Source: Sideroxyarcus sp. (lineage in GTDB: Bacteria > Pseudomonadota > Gammaproteobacteria > Burkholderiales > Gallionellaceae). Taken from it: a stretch of 35,775 nt of DNA. The DNA lies in assembly GCA_030652215.1 (NCBI GenBank), contig JAUSBC010000026.1, positions 1 through 35,775 of the forward strand, read 5' to 3'. Below the pieces are notes generated by a model that saw nothing but the letters and a program-made list of their open reading frames with translations, did no database searches and had not been told where the DNA came from. Both the position numbers and the translations under genes were made by a program. Shown here piece after piece: positions 18,881-27,031 of this stretch. How positions within the stretch are numbered: position 1 is the stretch's first letter; each line of letters begins with the position of its first letter.

Positions 18881-21800
18881 TCAGGGCGAGCTATGCATGA
18901 AGCCCGCGATGACATTTTCCGCTGGCTCCGGTTTGCTGAACAGATAGCCCTGATGGATGACCAGTCCGCGCAGGTTGAGGAAAGCCGCCTGTTCCAGGGT
19001 TTCCACGCCTTCCGCCACCACTTTGAGGTGCATGAGCTTGGCCACGGCGAGTATGGTCTCGACCAGCGCGTCGTCCTCGGGATCTATGGTCAGGTCCTGG
19101 ACGAAGCTCTTGTCGATCTTGAGTTCGTGGATGGGCAGGCGCTTGAGGTAGGACAGCGAGGAATAACCGGTGCCGAAGTCATCCAGCGAGAAGTGAATTC
19201 CCAAGGCGCTTAACTCGGACATCTTGGCGATCACATCGTTGATGTTGTCGATCAACATGCCTTCGGTCACCTCCAGCGTGAGGTGTGTCGGGTCGGCGCC
19301 GGTGGCGGCGAGTCCCTGCTTGATCTGGTCGACGAAATCGGCCTGCCGGAAATGGCGCGGGCTGATGTTGACCGCGATGCGTATCGGCCGCACGGCCATG
19401 TCCTCGCGTGCCAGCAGCTTGCAGACTTGGGTGAAAACCCAGGTGTCGATCTCGATGATCAGGTTCGATTCCTCCGCAATCGGGATGAAGGCGACCGGCG
19501 GAACCATGCCGCGCTGCGGGTGCTGCCAGCGCACCAGCGCCTCCGCGCCGACCACCTTGCCGCTTGCATCCACCTGTGTCTGCAGGAACAGCCGCAGTTC
19601 GTCGTTGGCAACGGCCTGGTGCAGTTCCCGTTCGGTTTCGAAGCGCTGCTTGGCGATCTCGTCCAGCGTGCCCTCGAAGAACGCGCTTTGCCCGCGGCCG
19701 CGGGTTTTGGCGTGGTGCAGGGCGGTATTGGCGCGGCGCAGGATGTCCAGCGGCGAGTCTTCGTCGCTGCCCGGGAACAGCGCGATGCCGAGACAAACCG
19801 TGAGCGTGATGCGTTCGTGGCCGATGTTGAAGGGTTCCAGCAGGCTGGTGTGTATCTTTTCCGAAACGCGCAGTGCGAGATGGGCGGCGGCTTGCTGTTG
19901 CGGGGCGAGTTCGGTCAGCAGGATGCCGAACTCGTCGCCGGCGATACGCGCCACGACGTCGTCGTCGCGCAGCAACCTGACCAGTCGTTCGCTCACCGCC
20001 TTGAGCAGCGCGTCGCCCAGCGTTTGTCCGCCCGCATCGTTGACGGTCTTGAAACGGTCGATGTTGAACGAGATCAGTGCGCTGTGCTGGCCGGCGCGGC
20101 GCGTCAGGGCGAGCGTCTGCGCCATGCGTTCCAGCAGCAGCGTGCGGTTGGGCAGGCCGGTGAGCGGGTCGTAAAAAGCCAGGCGGTGTATTTCGGCTTC
20201 GGCGCGTTTCCGTTCGGTGATGTCTTTCTTGACGGCCAGATAATGCGTGATTCTGCCATCCGGCTGGTGGATGGGGCTGATGATGGCCAGCTCGACATAT
20301 TCGCTGCCGTCCTTGCGCTTGTTGAGGAACTCGCCCTGCCAGCTTTTGCCGTTTTTCAGGTTTTCCCACAGCGCATCGTAGGTGTGTTTCGGCGTCTTTT
20401 CCGACTGCAGTATGCGCGGATTGCGGCCCAGGACTTCTTCGCGGGTGTAGCCGGTATTGCGCACGAAAGCATCGTTCACGTATTCGATGTCGGCTTTGAG
20501 ATCGGTGATCACGATGCTTTCCGGGCTTTGCTCCACTGCCAGCGAGAGTTTGCGCAACTGGTCTTCCGCCTGCTTGCGTTCGGTGATGTCCTCGTAAACG
20601 CCCAGAATGCCGATGATCTGTTTGCTGTCGCTGAGCAACGGCACTTTGGAGGTGCGCAACCAGGTTGTTTTGCCGTCTGGTGTGGTGGAAGGTTCTTCGA
20701 AGTTGAGTTTGGGTACGCCCGACTCCATCACGGCTTTGTCGTCAGCACGGTACAACTCGGCCTGGTCTTTCCAGCCCATCTCGAAATCGGATTTGCCGAC
20801 CAGTTCCTGCACGCTGGAGCAGCCGGCATCGCGGGCAAAATTCAGATTGCAGCCCAGATAATGCGACTCGCGGTCTTTCCAGAAAATGCGCGACGGCACG
20901 TTTTCCACCACGGATTGCAGCAGGTCGTTCGATTTGCGCAGTTCGCTCTCCGCTCGCTTGCGCTCGGTGATCGCATCGAACACGGCAACGAAATGTTCGG
21001 GTTTCGGACTGTACACCGATATCTCGAACCACAAATCCAGCGCATGCACGTGGATCTCGAGCTGCTCGGGCTTGCCGCCTGCGGCGACCCGTCCGTAAAC
21101 CTCGAACAGTTGCGGGTCGGTTTCGCGGATGCCGGGAATCACGTCGGAGACTTTGCGTCCGACGACGTTTTTCAGGCCGGTTTGGGTTTCGAACGCCTCG
21201 TTCACGCTGAGGTAGATGAAATCGTCGGGACGGCCGTTCGCATACAGCATGCGGCAATAGGCGAAACCGTTGAGCATGTGCTCGAACAGCGAGCGGTAAG
21301 TTGCCTCGCTCTCGCGCAGCGATTCTTCGGTCTGCCTGCGCTGGGTGATGTCTTCGCCCGAGCACAGGATGCCGACGATGTTGCCCGCTTCGTTGGTGAA
21401 ATTGGTATTGTGCCAGGCGATCATCTTGCGCTGTCCGTCGCGGCACAGCACTTCGTTTTCGACGTATTCGGTATCCTGCAGGTTCCCCTCCAGCAGCTTG
21501 CGGAACAGGGGATAGATCTTTTCCATGCCCTCCGGTTTCGGCAAACAGGTGTGGAACCAGTTTTGCCCCAGCAACTCGTTTTCGCGGTAGCCCAGCAATT
21601 CGCAGCCGTAGCGGCTGATCATGCTGATGCGCCCTTCCGTATCCAGCGCGACCATGATGTTCTGGATGCTGTCGAGGTAGCGCTGGTTGCGGTCGCGTTC
21701 GCGCCGCAATGCCGCTTCGGTGGCCTTGAGGGCGGAGATGTCGCGCGAGATGCCGAACAGGCCGATGGTTTCCCCTGCGGCGTTGTGCAACGGCCCCTTG

Positions 21801-22723
21801 GTGACAAGAAAGGTGCGCTTGCCGTCCACTGTGGGGATTTCGTCCTGGAGGCTTATTGTTTTGTTGCTTTGCATGACCAGACGGTTGTCGGCGATGACTT
21901 TTTCGGCGATGTCGGGCGGGAAGATTGCGGTTTCGTCCCGGCCCAGCACCTCGAACGCTTTCTTGCCGGTATAACGCTCGGATGCCGGGTTGAACAAGAT
22001 GAAGCGGCCTTCGATATCCTTGGCAAAAATGGCATCGGTTGAGCTTTCGGCAATGCCGCTCAGCAACTGCATGGCTTGGGATTTTTCGGCCAGGCTGGTT
22101 TCGGCGCGCTGCCGTTCCGCTTCCGAGCGGTAGCGGGCGTCGTGCAGCATGCGGCTCAGGAAGCTCACCAGCAGCCCGTCGCCGACGAGGAAGCCGAGCT
22201 GGAACAGGTCGTACGGGTGTTCGATGCGCAAGCTGCCGGCAGGGGGCAGGGCGAACCAGGCGGCCAGCAGCGCAGAGAGCAGGGTGGCGAAAGCGCCGGG
22301 CCCGAGCCCGCCGAGCGCGGCGCTGAGGATAATGGGGAACATGAACAGCACCAGCATCGGGCGCTCGCCGAAGGATATGACGATGCTTTCGCGGATCAGC
22401 AGCGTCGCCGCAGTCATCGCTACCGCGAACAGGTAGAGTTGCCAGCGCGGCCAGTTGACGAGCGAGGTATAGCGCTGCGCTGCGCGGCCCGTTTCGCGCT
22501 CGCCGTGCAGGGTGCCGAGCAGGAAATACAGCAGTAGCGAAGTGACGCCGACGAATAGCCAGCCCTTGAGGGTCTGGACGACATGCAGGAACTTCATATC
22601 CTCGAACAAGCGTTCCGCCGCCCAGTCCGACAGCACGATCCACACCCCGCCGAAAACGGCGTAGACCAGGACGATCCTGAGAATGTCGCGGTGCGAAGAG
22701 TGCTTGGAGCCAGGGTCGTGCAT
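18881..22723 (-). CDS. Membrane-bound DUF4118/multi-PAS GGDEF-EAL protein
   Basis: A 1280-residue c-di-GMP signalling protein. Residues 14-70 hold two helices of a common sensor N-terminus (KGWLFVGVTSLLLYFLL). Residues ~93-195 are a DUF4118 (KdpD-type) membrane block. Five PAS domains follow (~218-335, 345-465, 470-590, 598-718, 724-842), each ending in a D-I/A-T/S linker. The GGDEF domain (~848-1010) is degenerate: AGDEF (928-932), and N887 replaces the first aspartate of the metal-binding LDxD. The inhibitory RxxD (919-922) is kept. The EAL domain (~1025-1275) looks complete: EALVR at 1061, NIS, DDFGTGYSS at 1181, LKIDKSF, AEGVE and HQGYLFSKP. It is most likely a phosphodiesterase with a regulatory GGDEF. 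It starts 29 nt after the tRNA-Arg gene. Confidence 0.93.
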   Translation of the reverse strand: MHDPGSKHSSHRDILRIVLVYAVFGGVWIVLSDWAAERLFEDMKFLHVVQTLKGWLFVGVTSLLLYFLLGTLHGERETGRAAQRYTSLVNWPRWQLYLFAVAMTAATLLIRESIVISFGERPMLVLFMFPIILSAALGGLGPGAFATLLSALLAAWFALPPAGSLRIEHPYDLFQLGFLVGDGLLVSFLSRMLHDARYRSEAERQRAETSLAEKSQAMQLLSGIAESSTDAIFAKDIEGRFILFNPASERYTGKKAFEVLGRDETAIFPPDIAEKVIADNRLVMQSNKTISLQDEIPTVDGKRTFLVTKGPLHNAAGETIGLFGISRDISALKATEAALRRERDRNQRYLDSIQNIMVALDTEGRISMISRYGCELLGYRENELLGQNWFHTCLPKPEGMEKIYPLFRKLLEGNLQDTEYVENEVLCRDGQRKMIAWHNTNFTNEAGNIVGILCSGEDITQRRQTEESLRESEATYRSLFEHMLNGFAYCRMLYANGRPDDFIYLSVNEAFETQTGLKNVVGRKVSDVIPGIRETDPQLFEVYGRVAAGGKPEQLEIHVHALDLWFEISVYSPKPEHFVAVFDAITERKRAESELRKSNDLLQSVVENVPSRIFWKDRESHYLGCNLNFARDAGCSSVQELVGKSDFEMGWKDQAELYRADDKAVMESGVPKLNFEEPSTTPDGKTTWLRTSKVPLLSDSKQIIGILGVYEDITERKQAEDQLRKLSLAVEQSPESIVITDLKADIEYVNDAFVRNTGYTREEVLGRNPRILQSEKTPKHTYDALWENLKNGKSWQGEFLNKRKDGSEYVELAIISPIHQPDGRITHYLAVKKDITERKRAEAEIHRLAFYDPLTGLPNRTLLLERMAQTLALTRRAGQHSALISFNIDRFKTVNDAGGQTLGDALLKAVSERLVRLLRDDDVVARIAGDEFGILLTELAPQQQAAAHLALRVSEKIHTSLLEPFNIGHERITLTVCLGIALFPGSDEDSPLDILRRANTALHHAKTRGRGQSAFFEGTLDEIAKQRFETERELHQAVANDELRLFLQTQVDASGKVVGAEALVRWQHPQRGMVPPVAFIPIAEESNLIIEIDTWVFTQVCKLLAREDMAVRPIRIAVNISPRHFRQADFVDQIKQGLAATGADPTHLTLEVTEGMLIDNINDVIAKMSELSALGIHFSLDDFGTGYSSLSYLKRLPIHELKIDKSFVQDLTIDPEDDALVETILAVAKLMHLKVVAEGVETLEQAAFLNLRGLVIHQGYLFSKPEPAENVIAGFMHSSP

Positions 22724-22752
22724 GACGGAACTCCCGGTGCGTTGTGCCAGCT

Positions 22753-22827
22753 TGGTGTCCCCGACAGGAATCGAACCTGTAATTGACCCTTAGGAGGGGC
22801 CGGTTATATCCATTTAACTACGAGGAC
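22753..22827 (-). tRNA. tRNA-Arg(CCT), CCA encoded
   Basis: A complete cloverleaf read on the minus strand. Acceptor GTCCTCG pairs with CGGGGAC. D-stem GTTA/TAAC has loop AATGGATA. Anticodon stem GGCCC/GGGTC has loop CTCCTAA, giving anticodon CCT. The variable loop is 4 nt, and T-stem ACAGG/CCTGT has loop TTCGATT. A73 is followed by a genomically encoded CCA at 22753-22755. It reads AGG, a rare codon in GC-rich genomes. No integrase or duplicated 3' end is seen nearby, so there is no sign that it serves as an attachment site here. Confidence 0.96.
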
Positions 22828-22903
22828 TTGCGTGATTGAAGCTGAAGAGGCCGCATTCTAACGTAAAATCCCGTCCTCGCAGATTCGACACGAGGAGATC
22901 ATC

Positions 22904-23443
22904 ATGAAATGGCTAATCTTGTCAGGTTTGTTCGCCGCACTGGCGCTGTTGCTGGTCCAGATGGCGCGTGCGGGTGAGGTGCCCAAGGTGGGGGAGGCGG
23001 CTCCCGATTTCAATTTGCCGGACCAGGATGGCAAGCCGCATCGCTTGCAGGACTACGCGGGCAAATGGCTGGTGCTGTACTTTTACCCCAAGGACGACAC
23101 GCCGGGCTGTACTGAGGAGGCTTGCGCTTTTCGCGACGACTTGCACAAGCTGACGGCATTGGGCGCGCAGGTGGTGGGCGTGAGCGTGGACGACAGCGAG
23201 AGTCACGCCGAGTTTGCCAAAAAATACCATTTGCCGTTTCCGCTTCTGGCGGACAAGTCCGCCGAGGTGGCGGCAGGCTACGGCGCGTTGCGGAATCTGG
23301 GTCTGTTCAAGATCGCCAGGCGCTACACCTTTCTGATCGACCCGCAGGGCAAGGTCGCCAAAGTGTATTTGAAGGTGGAGACGTCGCGACACTCGACCGA
23401 GATTATCGAAGATTTGAAGCTATTAACCGGGAAAGGCAAGTAA
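22904..23443 (+). CDS. Exported PrxQ/Bcp-type peroxiredoxin
   Basis: A 179-residue thiol peroxidase. The AhpC/TSA domain (~27-170) contains YPKDDTPGCTEEAC: C69 is the peroxidatic cysteine and C74 the resolving one, the five-residue spacing of the Bcp/PrxQ class. Unlike the cytoplasmic enzyme it begins with a hydrophobic signal (MKWLILSGLFAALALLLVQMARAGE), so it probably acts in the periplasm, either cleaved after ARA or anchored. The start at 22904 has GAGGAG upstream. A weak CTGAAG-N16-TAAAAT promoter-like pair lies at 22842-22869. Its stop TAA overlaps the next gene's ATG by one base. Confidence 0.93.
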   Translation: MKWLILSGLFAALALLLVQMARAGEVPKVGEAAPDFNLPDQDGKPHRLQDYAGKWLVLYFYPKDDTPGCTEEACAFRDDLHKLTALGAQVVGVSVDDSESHAEFAKKYHLPFPLLADKSAEVAAGYGALRNLGLFKIARRYTFLIDPQGKVAKVYLKVETSRHSTEIIEDLKLLTGKGK

Positions 23444-23889
23444 TGAAGTATCCGAATTTGAATGTCTATTTTGCATGGTTCTTTGCGTTTGAAACGATGG
23501 CGATGGCCTGGATAGCCGCAGCCGGAAATCTGGTGTTGCAAATGCTGGGCGTTGCGACTCAGGTGGGCTTTATTCCGGGGCGCATCGTCGGCGCGTTGCT
23601 GCTGCTGTTTGCCATTTTCCTGGTCTGGCACTTCATGCGTGCTTTGCCGCTTCAGGGGAGGCCGGAAGGAAACGGATACGGGATCGGCCACCGCTTTCTG
23701 CTGGCCGCCAATATCATGGCGAGCATGGTGTTCGTGTTCAAGTTCTTCGAGGCGGCCATCACGGACCACAACACCCATCTGATATTGGAAAAAATCACCA
23801 CCCCGTTTGGTTATCTGGCGATGGCCGGTTTCGCCGTCGGGTTCTCGCTCATCTATCAATCCACTTTGCCGCAGGAAGAAAAACAATAA
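23443..23889 (+). CDS. Four-helix membrane protein of unknown function
   Basis: A 148-residue protein I do not recognise. Four hydrophobic segments (~9-35, 46-66, 84-105, 121-138) indicate a small integral membrane protein with short loops and a charged tail (PQEEKQ). Histidines occur near membrane boundaries (H64, H83, H109, H112), but no clear haem or metal pattern emerges. The frame is open upstream through the peroxiredoxin region, but the ATG at 23443 is chosen because it overlaps the peroxiredoxin stop (TAATG) with GAAAGG upstream. It ends immediately before the Uup start. Position between a periplasmic peroxidase and an ABC-F ATPase suggests co-expression only. Confidence 0.8.
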   Translation: MKYPNLNVYFAWFFAFETMAMAWIAAAGNLVLQMLGVATQVGFIPGRIVGALLLLFAIFLVWHFMRALPLQGRPEGNGYGIGHRFLLAANIMASMVFVFKFFEAAITDHNTHLILEKITTPFGYLAMAGFAVGFSLIYQSTLPQEEKQ

Positions 23890-25788
23890 ATGCCGTACAT
23901 CACGTTAGATAAGGCGAGTATCGCCTTCGGTCACGTCGCCCTGCTGGACCATGTGGACTTTCAACTCGACGAGGGCGAACGCGTCGGCCTGATCGGACGT
24001 AACGGGGGCGGCAAATCTACCCTGCTCAAGGTACTTGCAAATCAGGCAGCTCTCGATGACGGCACGCTGTGGCGGCAACCCACCACACGCATCTGCTATG
24101 TAAGCCAAGAGCCGGTGTTGCATCCCGAAGCCACCGTGTTCGACGAAGTGGCGCGCGGCTTGGGCGAGTTGCACCAGATCATCTCCGACTACCATCACCT
24201 CTCGCACCAACTGGGCGAGCCGGATGCCGATTACGAGAAACTGCTGGAAGCCATGCAGCCGCTGCAGACTGCGCTGGAAGCGCAGAACGGCTGGGCGGTG
24301 CAGGCGCGCATCGAGACCGCGATCCAGCGTCTGGAACTCGACCCGGAAGCATTGGTGGGTTCGCTCTCCGGCGGTGTGCGCAAGCGCGTGGCACTGGCGC
24401 AGGCGCTGGTGGCTGAGCCGGAGGTGTTGATTCTGGACGAGCCGACCAACCACCTGGATTTTTCTTCGATCGAATGGCTGGAAGGATTGTTGAAAGATTT
24501 TCGCGGCAGCGTGTTGTTCGTCACGCACGACCGGCGTTTTCTCGACAACGTCGCCACGCGCATCGTCGAACTGGATAGAGGCATCCTCGGCAGCTTCCCC
24601 GGCAACTTTGCCGCCTACCTGAAAATCAAGGAACGCAATCTGGCGGACGAGGCGGTGGTCAACGCCAAGTTCGACAAAGTGCTGGCGCAGGAAGAAGTGT
24701 GGATACGCCAGGGCGTGAAAGCGCGGCGCACGCGCAACGAGGGGCGCGTGCTGCGACTGGAAGCGTTGCGCCTGGAGCGTGCAGCGCGGCGCGAGAAGGT
24801 CGGCAAGGTCGAGATGAGTCTGGATGCGGGCGACCGTTCCGGCAAGCTGGTGGCGGAGCTGGAGCATGTCTGCAAGACTTACGGCGAGCGCAAAATCGTC
24901 GACGATTTCTCCTGCCGCATCCAGCGCGGCGACAAGATCGGTTTGCTCGGCCCCAACGGCGCGGGCAAGAGCACGCTGCTCAAGATCATACTGGGCGAAT
25001 TGGCGCCGGATTCCGGCACGGTGAAGCTGGGCACCAAGATCAGCGTGGCTTATTTCGACCAGTTGCGCGCGCAGCTTGACGACAACGCCACGCTGGGCGA
25101 CACCATCAGCCAGGGTTCGGATTTCATCGAGATCGGCGGGGCGAAGAAACACGTTATCAGCTACCTTGGCGATTTCCTGTTCGCGCCGGAACGCGCACGC
25201 TCGCCGGTGAAGTCTCTTTCCGGCGGTGAACGCAACCGCCTGCTGCTGGCACGCCTGTTCACGCAGCCTTCCAACGTACTGGTGCTGGACGAGCCGACCA
25301 ACGACCTCGACATCGAGACCCTGGAGCTGTTGGAGGAACTGCTGGCCAACTATCAGGGCACTCTGTTTCTGGTCAGCCATGACCGCGCGTTCCTCGACAA
25401 CGTGGTGACACAGGTGATCGCCTTCGAGGGCGACGGCAAGCTGATGGAATATGTCGGCGGTTACGAGGACTGGGTACGTGTGAAAAAATTCGAGGCCGCG
25501 CAGAAGAAACCGGAAACCGCGCTTGCCAAGCCCACCGCCAAAGCGCCGGAAGAAAAACCGAAGGCGGCCAGCAAACGCAGTTTCAAGGAACAGAAAGAAC
25601 TGGACGAGTTGCCGAAGCGCGTCGAAGCGCTGGAACGAGAGCAGGAAGACATTACGGCGGCGCTTGGCTCGGGAACGCTGTTTCGCGACAATCCGTCCCA
25701 TGCCAAACAGTTGCATGAACGTGCGGCAAAAATCGAGGATGAATTGCTGGAGTTGATGGCGCGCTGGGAGGCGCTGGAGAACAGGTAG
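23890..25788 (+). CDS. uup: ABC-F ATPase, Uup type
   Basis: A 632-residue cytoplasmic protein with two ATP-binding cassettes and no membrane domain. Cassette 1 has GRNGGGKST, LSGGVRKR and LILDEPTNHLD; cassette 2 has GPNGAGKST, LSGGERNR and LVLDEPTNDLD. The linker contains WIRQGVKARRTRNEGRVLRLEAL, which is typical of Uup. The last ~90 residues (from about 540) are a Lys/Ala/Pro-rich hinge and a coiled coil, like the DNA-binding tail of Uup. ABC-F proteins act on ribosomes; Uup has also been linked to transposon excision and branched DNA. The ATG directly follows the previous stop, with a GGAAG ribosome site. Confidence 0.93.
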   Translation: MPYITLDKASIAFGHVALLDHVDFQLDEGERVGLIGRNGGGKSTLLKVLANQAALDDGTLWRQPTTRICYVSQEPVLHPEATVFDEVARGLGELHQIISDYHHLSHQLGEPDADYEKLLEAMQPLQTALEAQNGWAVQARIETAIQRLELDPEALVGSLSGGVRKRVALAQALVAEPEVLILDEPTNHLDFSSIEWLEGLLKDFRGSVLFVTHDRRFLDNVATRIVELDRGILGSFPGNFAAYLKIKERNLADEAVVNAKFDKVLAQEEVWIRQGVKARRTRNEGRVLRLEALRLERAARREKVGKVEMSLDAGDRSGKLVAELEHVCKTYGERKIVDDFSCRIQRGDKIGLLGPNGAGKSTLLKIILGELAPDSGTVKLGTKISVAYFDQLRAQLDDNATLGDTISQGSDFIEIGGAKKHVISYLGDFLFAPERARSPVKSLSGGERNRLLLARLFTQPSNVLVLDEPTNDLDIETLELLEELLANYQGTLFLVSHDRAFLDNVVTQVIAFEGDGKLMEYVGGYEDWVRVKKFEAAQKKPETALAKPTAKAPEEKPKAASKRSFKEQKELDELPKRVEALEREQEDITAALGSGTLFRDNPSHAKQLHERAAKIEDELLELMARWEALENR

Positions 25789-25802
25789 GGCGCTTGCCCT
25801 AC
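25785..25802 (+). other. Hairpin at the uup stop codon
   Basis: A perfect 7-bp stem GTAGGGC/GCCCTAC with a GCTT tetraloop; the uup TAG is within its left arm. No U-tract follows, so it is not a standard terminator. Its ends (GTAGGG/CCCTAC) resemble the ends of the larger palindrome at 9362-9446. Confidence 0.5.
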
Positions 25803-25828
25803 GGATAGGAAACAAGCAGGGAGTCGCG

Positions 25829-27031
25829 ATGAAGATCAAAACCGGAGTGATGCTGATTGCAGTTGGTTCGCTTTGCTTGCCCGCGTGTACCACCAATCAA
25901 ATGCTGCAGGTTGCGCTGTCGAAAGATCCCGAGCAGGCCGTCAAGAGCATGGCCGCGCGCCGCGCGAATTCCTACAAATACAATCCGGAACTGATCATTG
26001 CCGACCTGAAGAAGGTCAAATCGGAATACGACCGCCTGATGGGCAACGTGCAGAAGGAAAGCGGCGCCAAGTGGGGCAAGCGCGAATCCGGCACCCTGCC
26101 GACCCGCACGCGCTACGTGAAGTACACCGAGAACTACAAGAACCGCGTGGTGGTGGATTACGACGCGGGCACGGTGCTGATCGAGCATCTGGACGAGGAA
26201 AAAGCCCGCGAAAAACTGCGCAATGCAGCCGTGGTCGCCTTGCTGACGCCGGACGATCCGGGTTCGGTCGATCTGTTTTCGGACAAGGAAATCGAACTCG
26301 GCGGCAAGCCCTATCTGCAGGAACTGGTGGTGGACCAGAACAACGTGGTGCTCAAGTCGCGCGAGGATATCGACCGCTACGCCGATTTCCTGGTCGCCAA
26401 CAAATTGCAGAGCCGCAGCATCGACGTTGACGGCACAAGCAAGAACGTGCTCTACGTGCAGATGAATATGGTGAACGCGCACATCGACAAACGCGCGCTG
26501 GAATACGCCGAAATAGTGCGCAGGCACTCCGCAGGCACGCAGGTCAGCCGCAGCCTGATTTTCGCCATCATCAAAATCGAAAGCTCGTTCAATCCCTATG
26601 CGGTTTCCAGTGCGCCGGCCTACGGCATGATGCAGCTGGTGCCTTCCAGCGGCGGGCGCGAGGCGTATCGCAAGGCCAAGGGCGAAGATGTGATGCCTAG
26701 CAAGGAATACCTGTTCAATGCCGACAACAACATCGAACTGGGGGCGACCTATCTCGGCGTGCTGCTCAACGACAGTCCCCTGCGCCAGATACGCAATGCG
26801 GTATCGCGCGAATACTGCGCCATCGCCGCCTACAACACCGGCCCCTCCAATGTGTTTCGCGCGTTCAGCAAGCTGAGCGGCAAGGCGCGGCAGGAGGATG
26901 CGCTGGACAGGATCAATTCCATGCCGCCGGACGAGGTCTACAACGCGTTGCGCACCAAGCTGCCCTACGCGGAGACGCGCGGCTATATCGTAAACGCGCT
27001 GGCAGCGAAGAAACGCTACGCCGCGATGTAA
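25829..27031 (+). CDS. MltC-like membrane-bound lytic murein transglycosylase
   Basis: A 400-residue lipoprotein that should cleave peptidoglycan glycan strands to 1,6-anhydro ends. The signal ends in lipobox LPAC (C20). Residues ~95-225 match the N-terminal domain of MltC (YVKYTENYKNR, then DDPGSVDLFSD, then NMVNAHIDKRA). The SLT domain (~235-390) has IIKIESSFNPYAVS with catalytic E251, then YGMMQLVPSSGG and AAYNTGPSNVF. The ribosome site is AGGGAG. It follows uup by 40 nt in the same direction. The 3' end overlaps the convergent GGDEF-EAL gene by 16 nt, with no terminator between. It could be named mltC, but the long N-terminal insert (~25-90) differs from the enterobacterial form. Confidence 0.92.
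   Translation: MKIKTGVMLIAVGSLCLPACTTNQMLQVALSKDPEQAVKSMAARRANSYKYNPELIIADLKKVKSEYDRLMGNVQKESGAKWGKRESGTLPTRTRYVKYTENYKNRVVVDYDAGTVLIEHLDEEKAREKLRNAAVVALLTPDDPGSVDLFSDKEIELGGKPYLQELVVDQNNVVLKSREDIDRYADFLVANKLQSRSIDVDGTSKNVLYVQMNMVNAHIDKRALEYAEIVRRHSAGTQVSRSLIFAIIKIESSFNPYAVSSAPAYGMMQLVPSSGGREAYRKAKGEDVMPSKEYLFNADNNIELGATYLGVLLNDSPLRQIRNAVSREYCAIAAYNTGPSNVFRAFSKLSGKARQEDALDRINSMPPDEVYNALRTKLPYAETRGYIVNALAAKKRYAAM

Noticed and set aside
19283..22042. A 919-codon open frame on the plus strand, opposite the five-PAS gene
   Set aside because: It mirrors the codon structure of the GGDEF-EAL gene in a GC-rich genome. The translation is low-complexity (His, Gln, Arg rich) without domains, and the minus-strand protein is unmistakable.
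22753..22827. tRNA-Arg as an integration site of a mobile element
   Set aside because: There is no integrase, no direct repeat of the tRNA end and no foreign gene cluster in the window.
23122..23442. In-frame extension of the four-helix membrane protein into the peroxiredoxin gene
   Set aside because: The extension is Arg/Gly-rich noise in a shifted frame of the peroxiredoxin. The ATG at 23443 has the ribosome site and the TAATG overlap.
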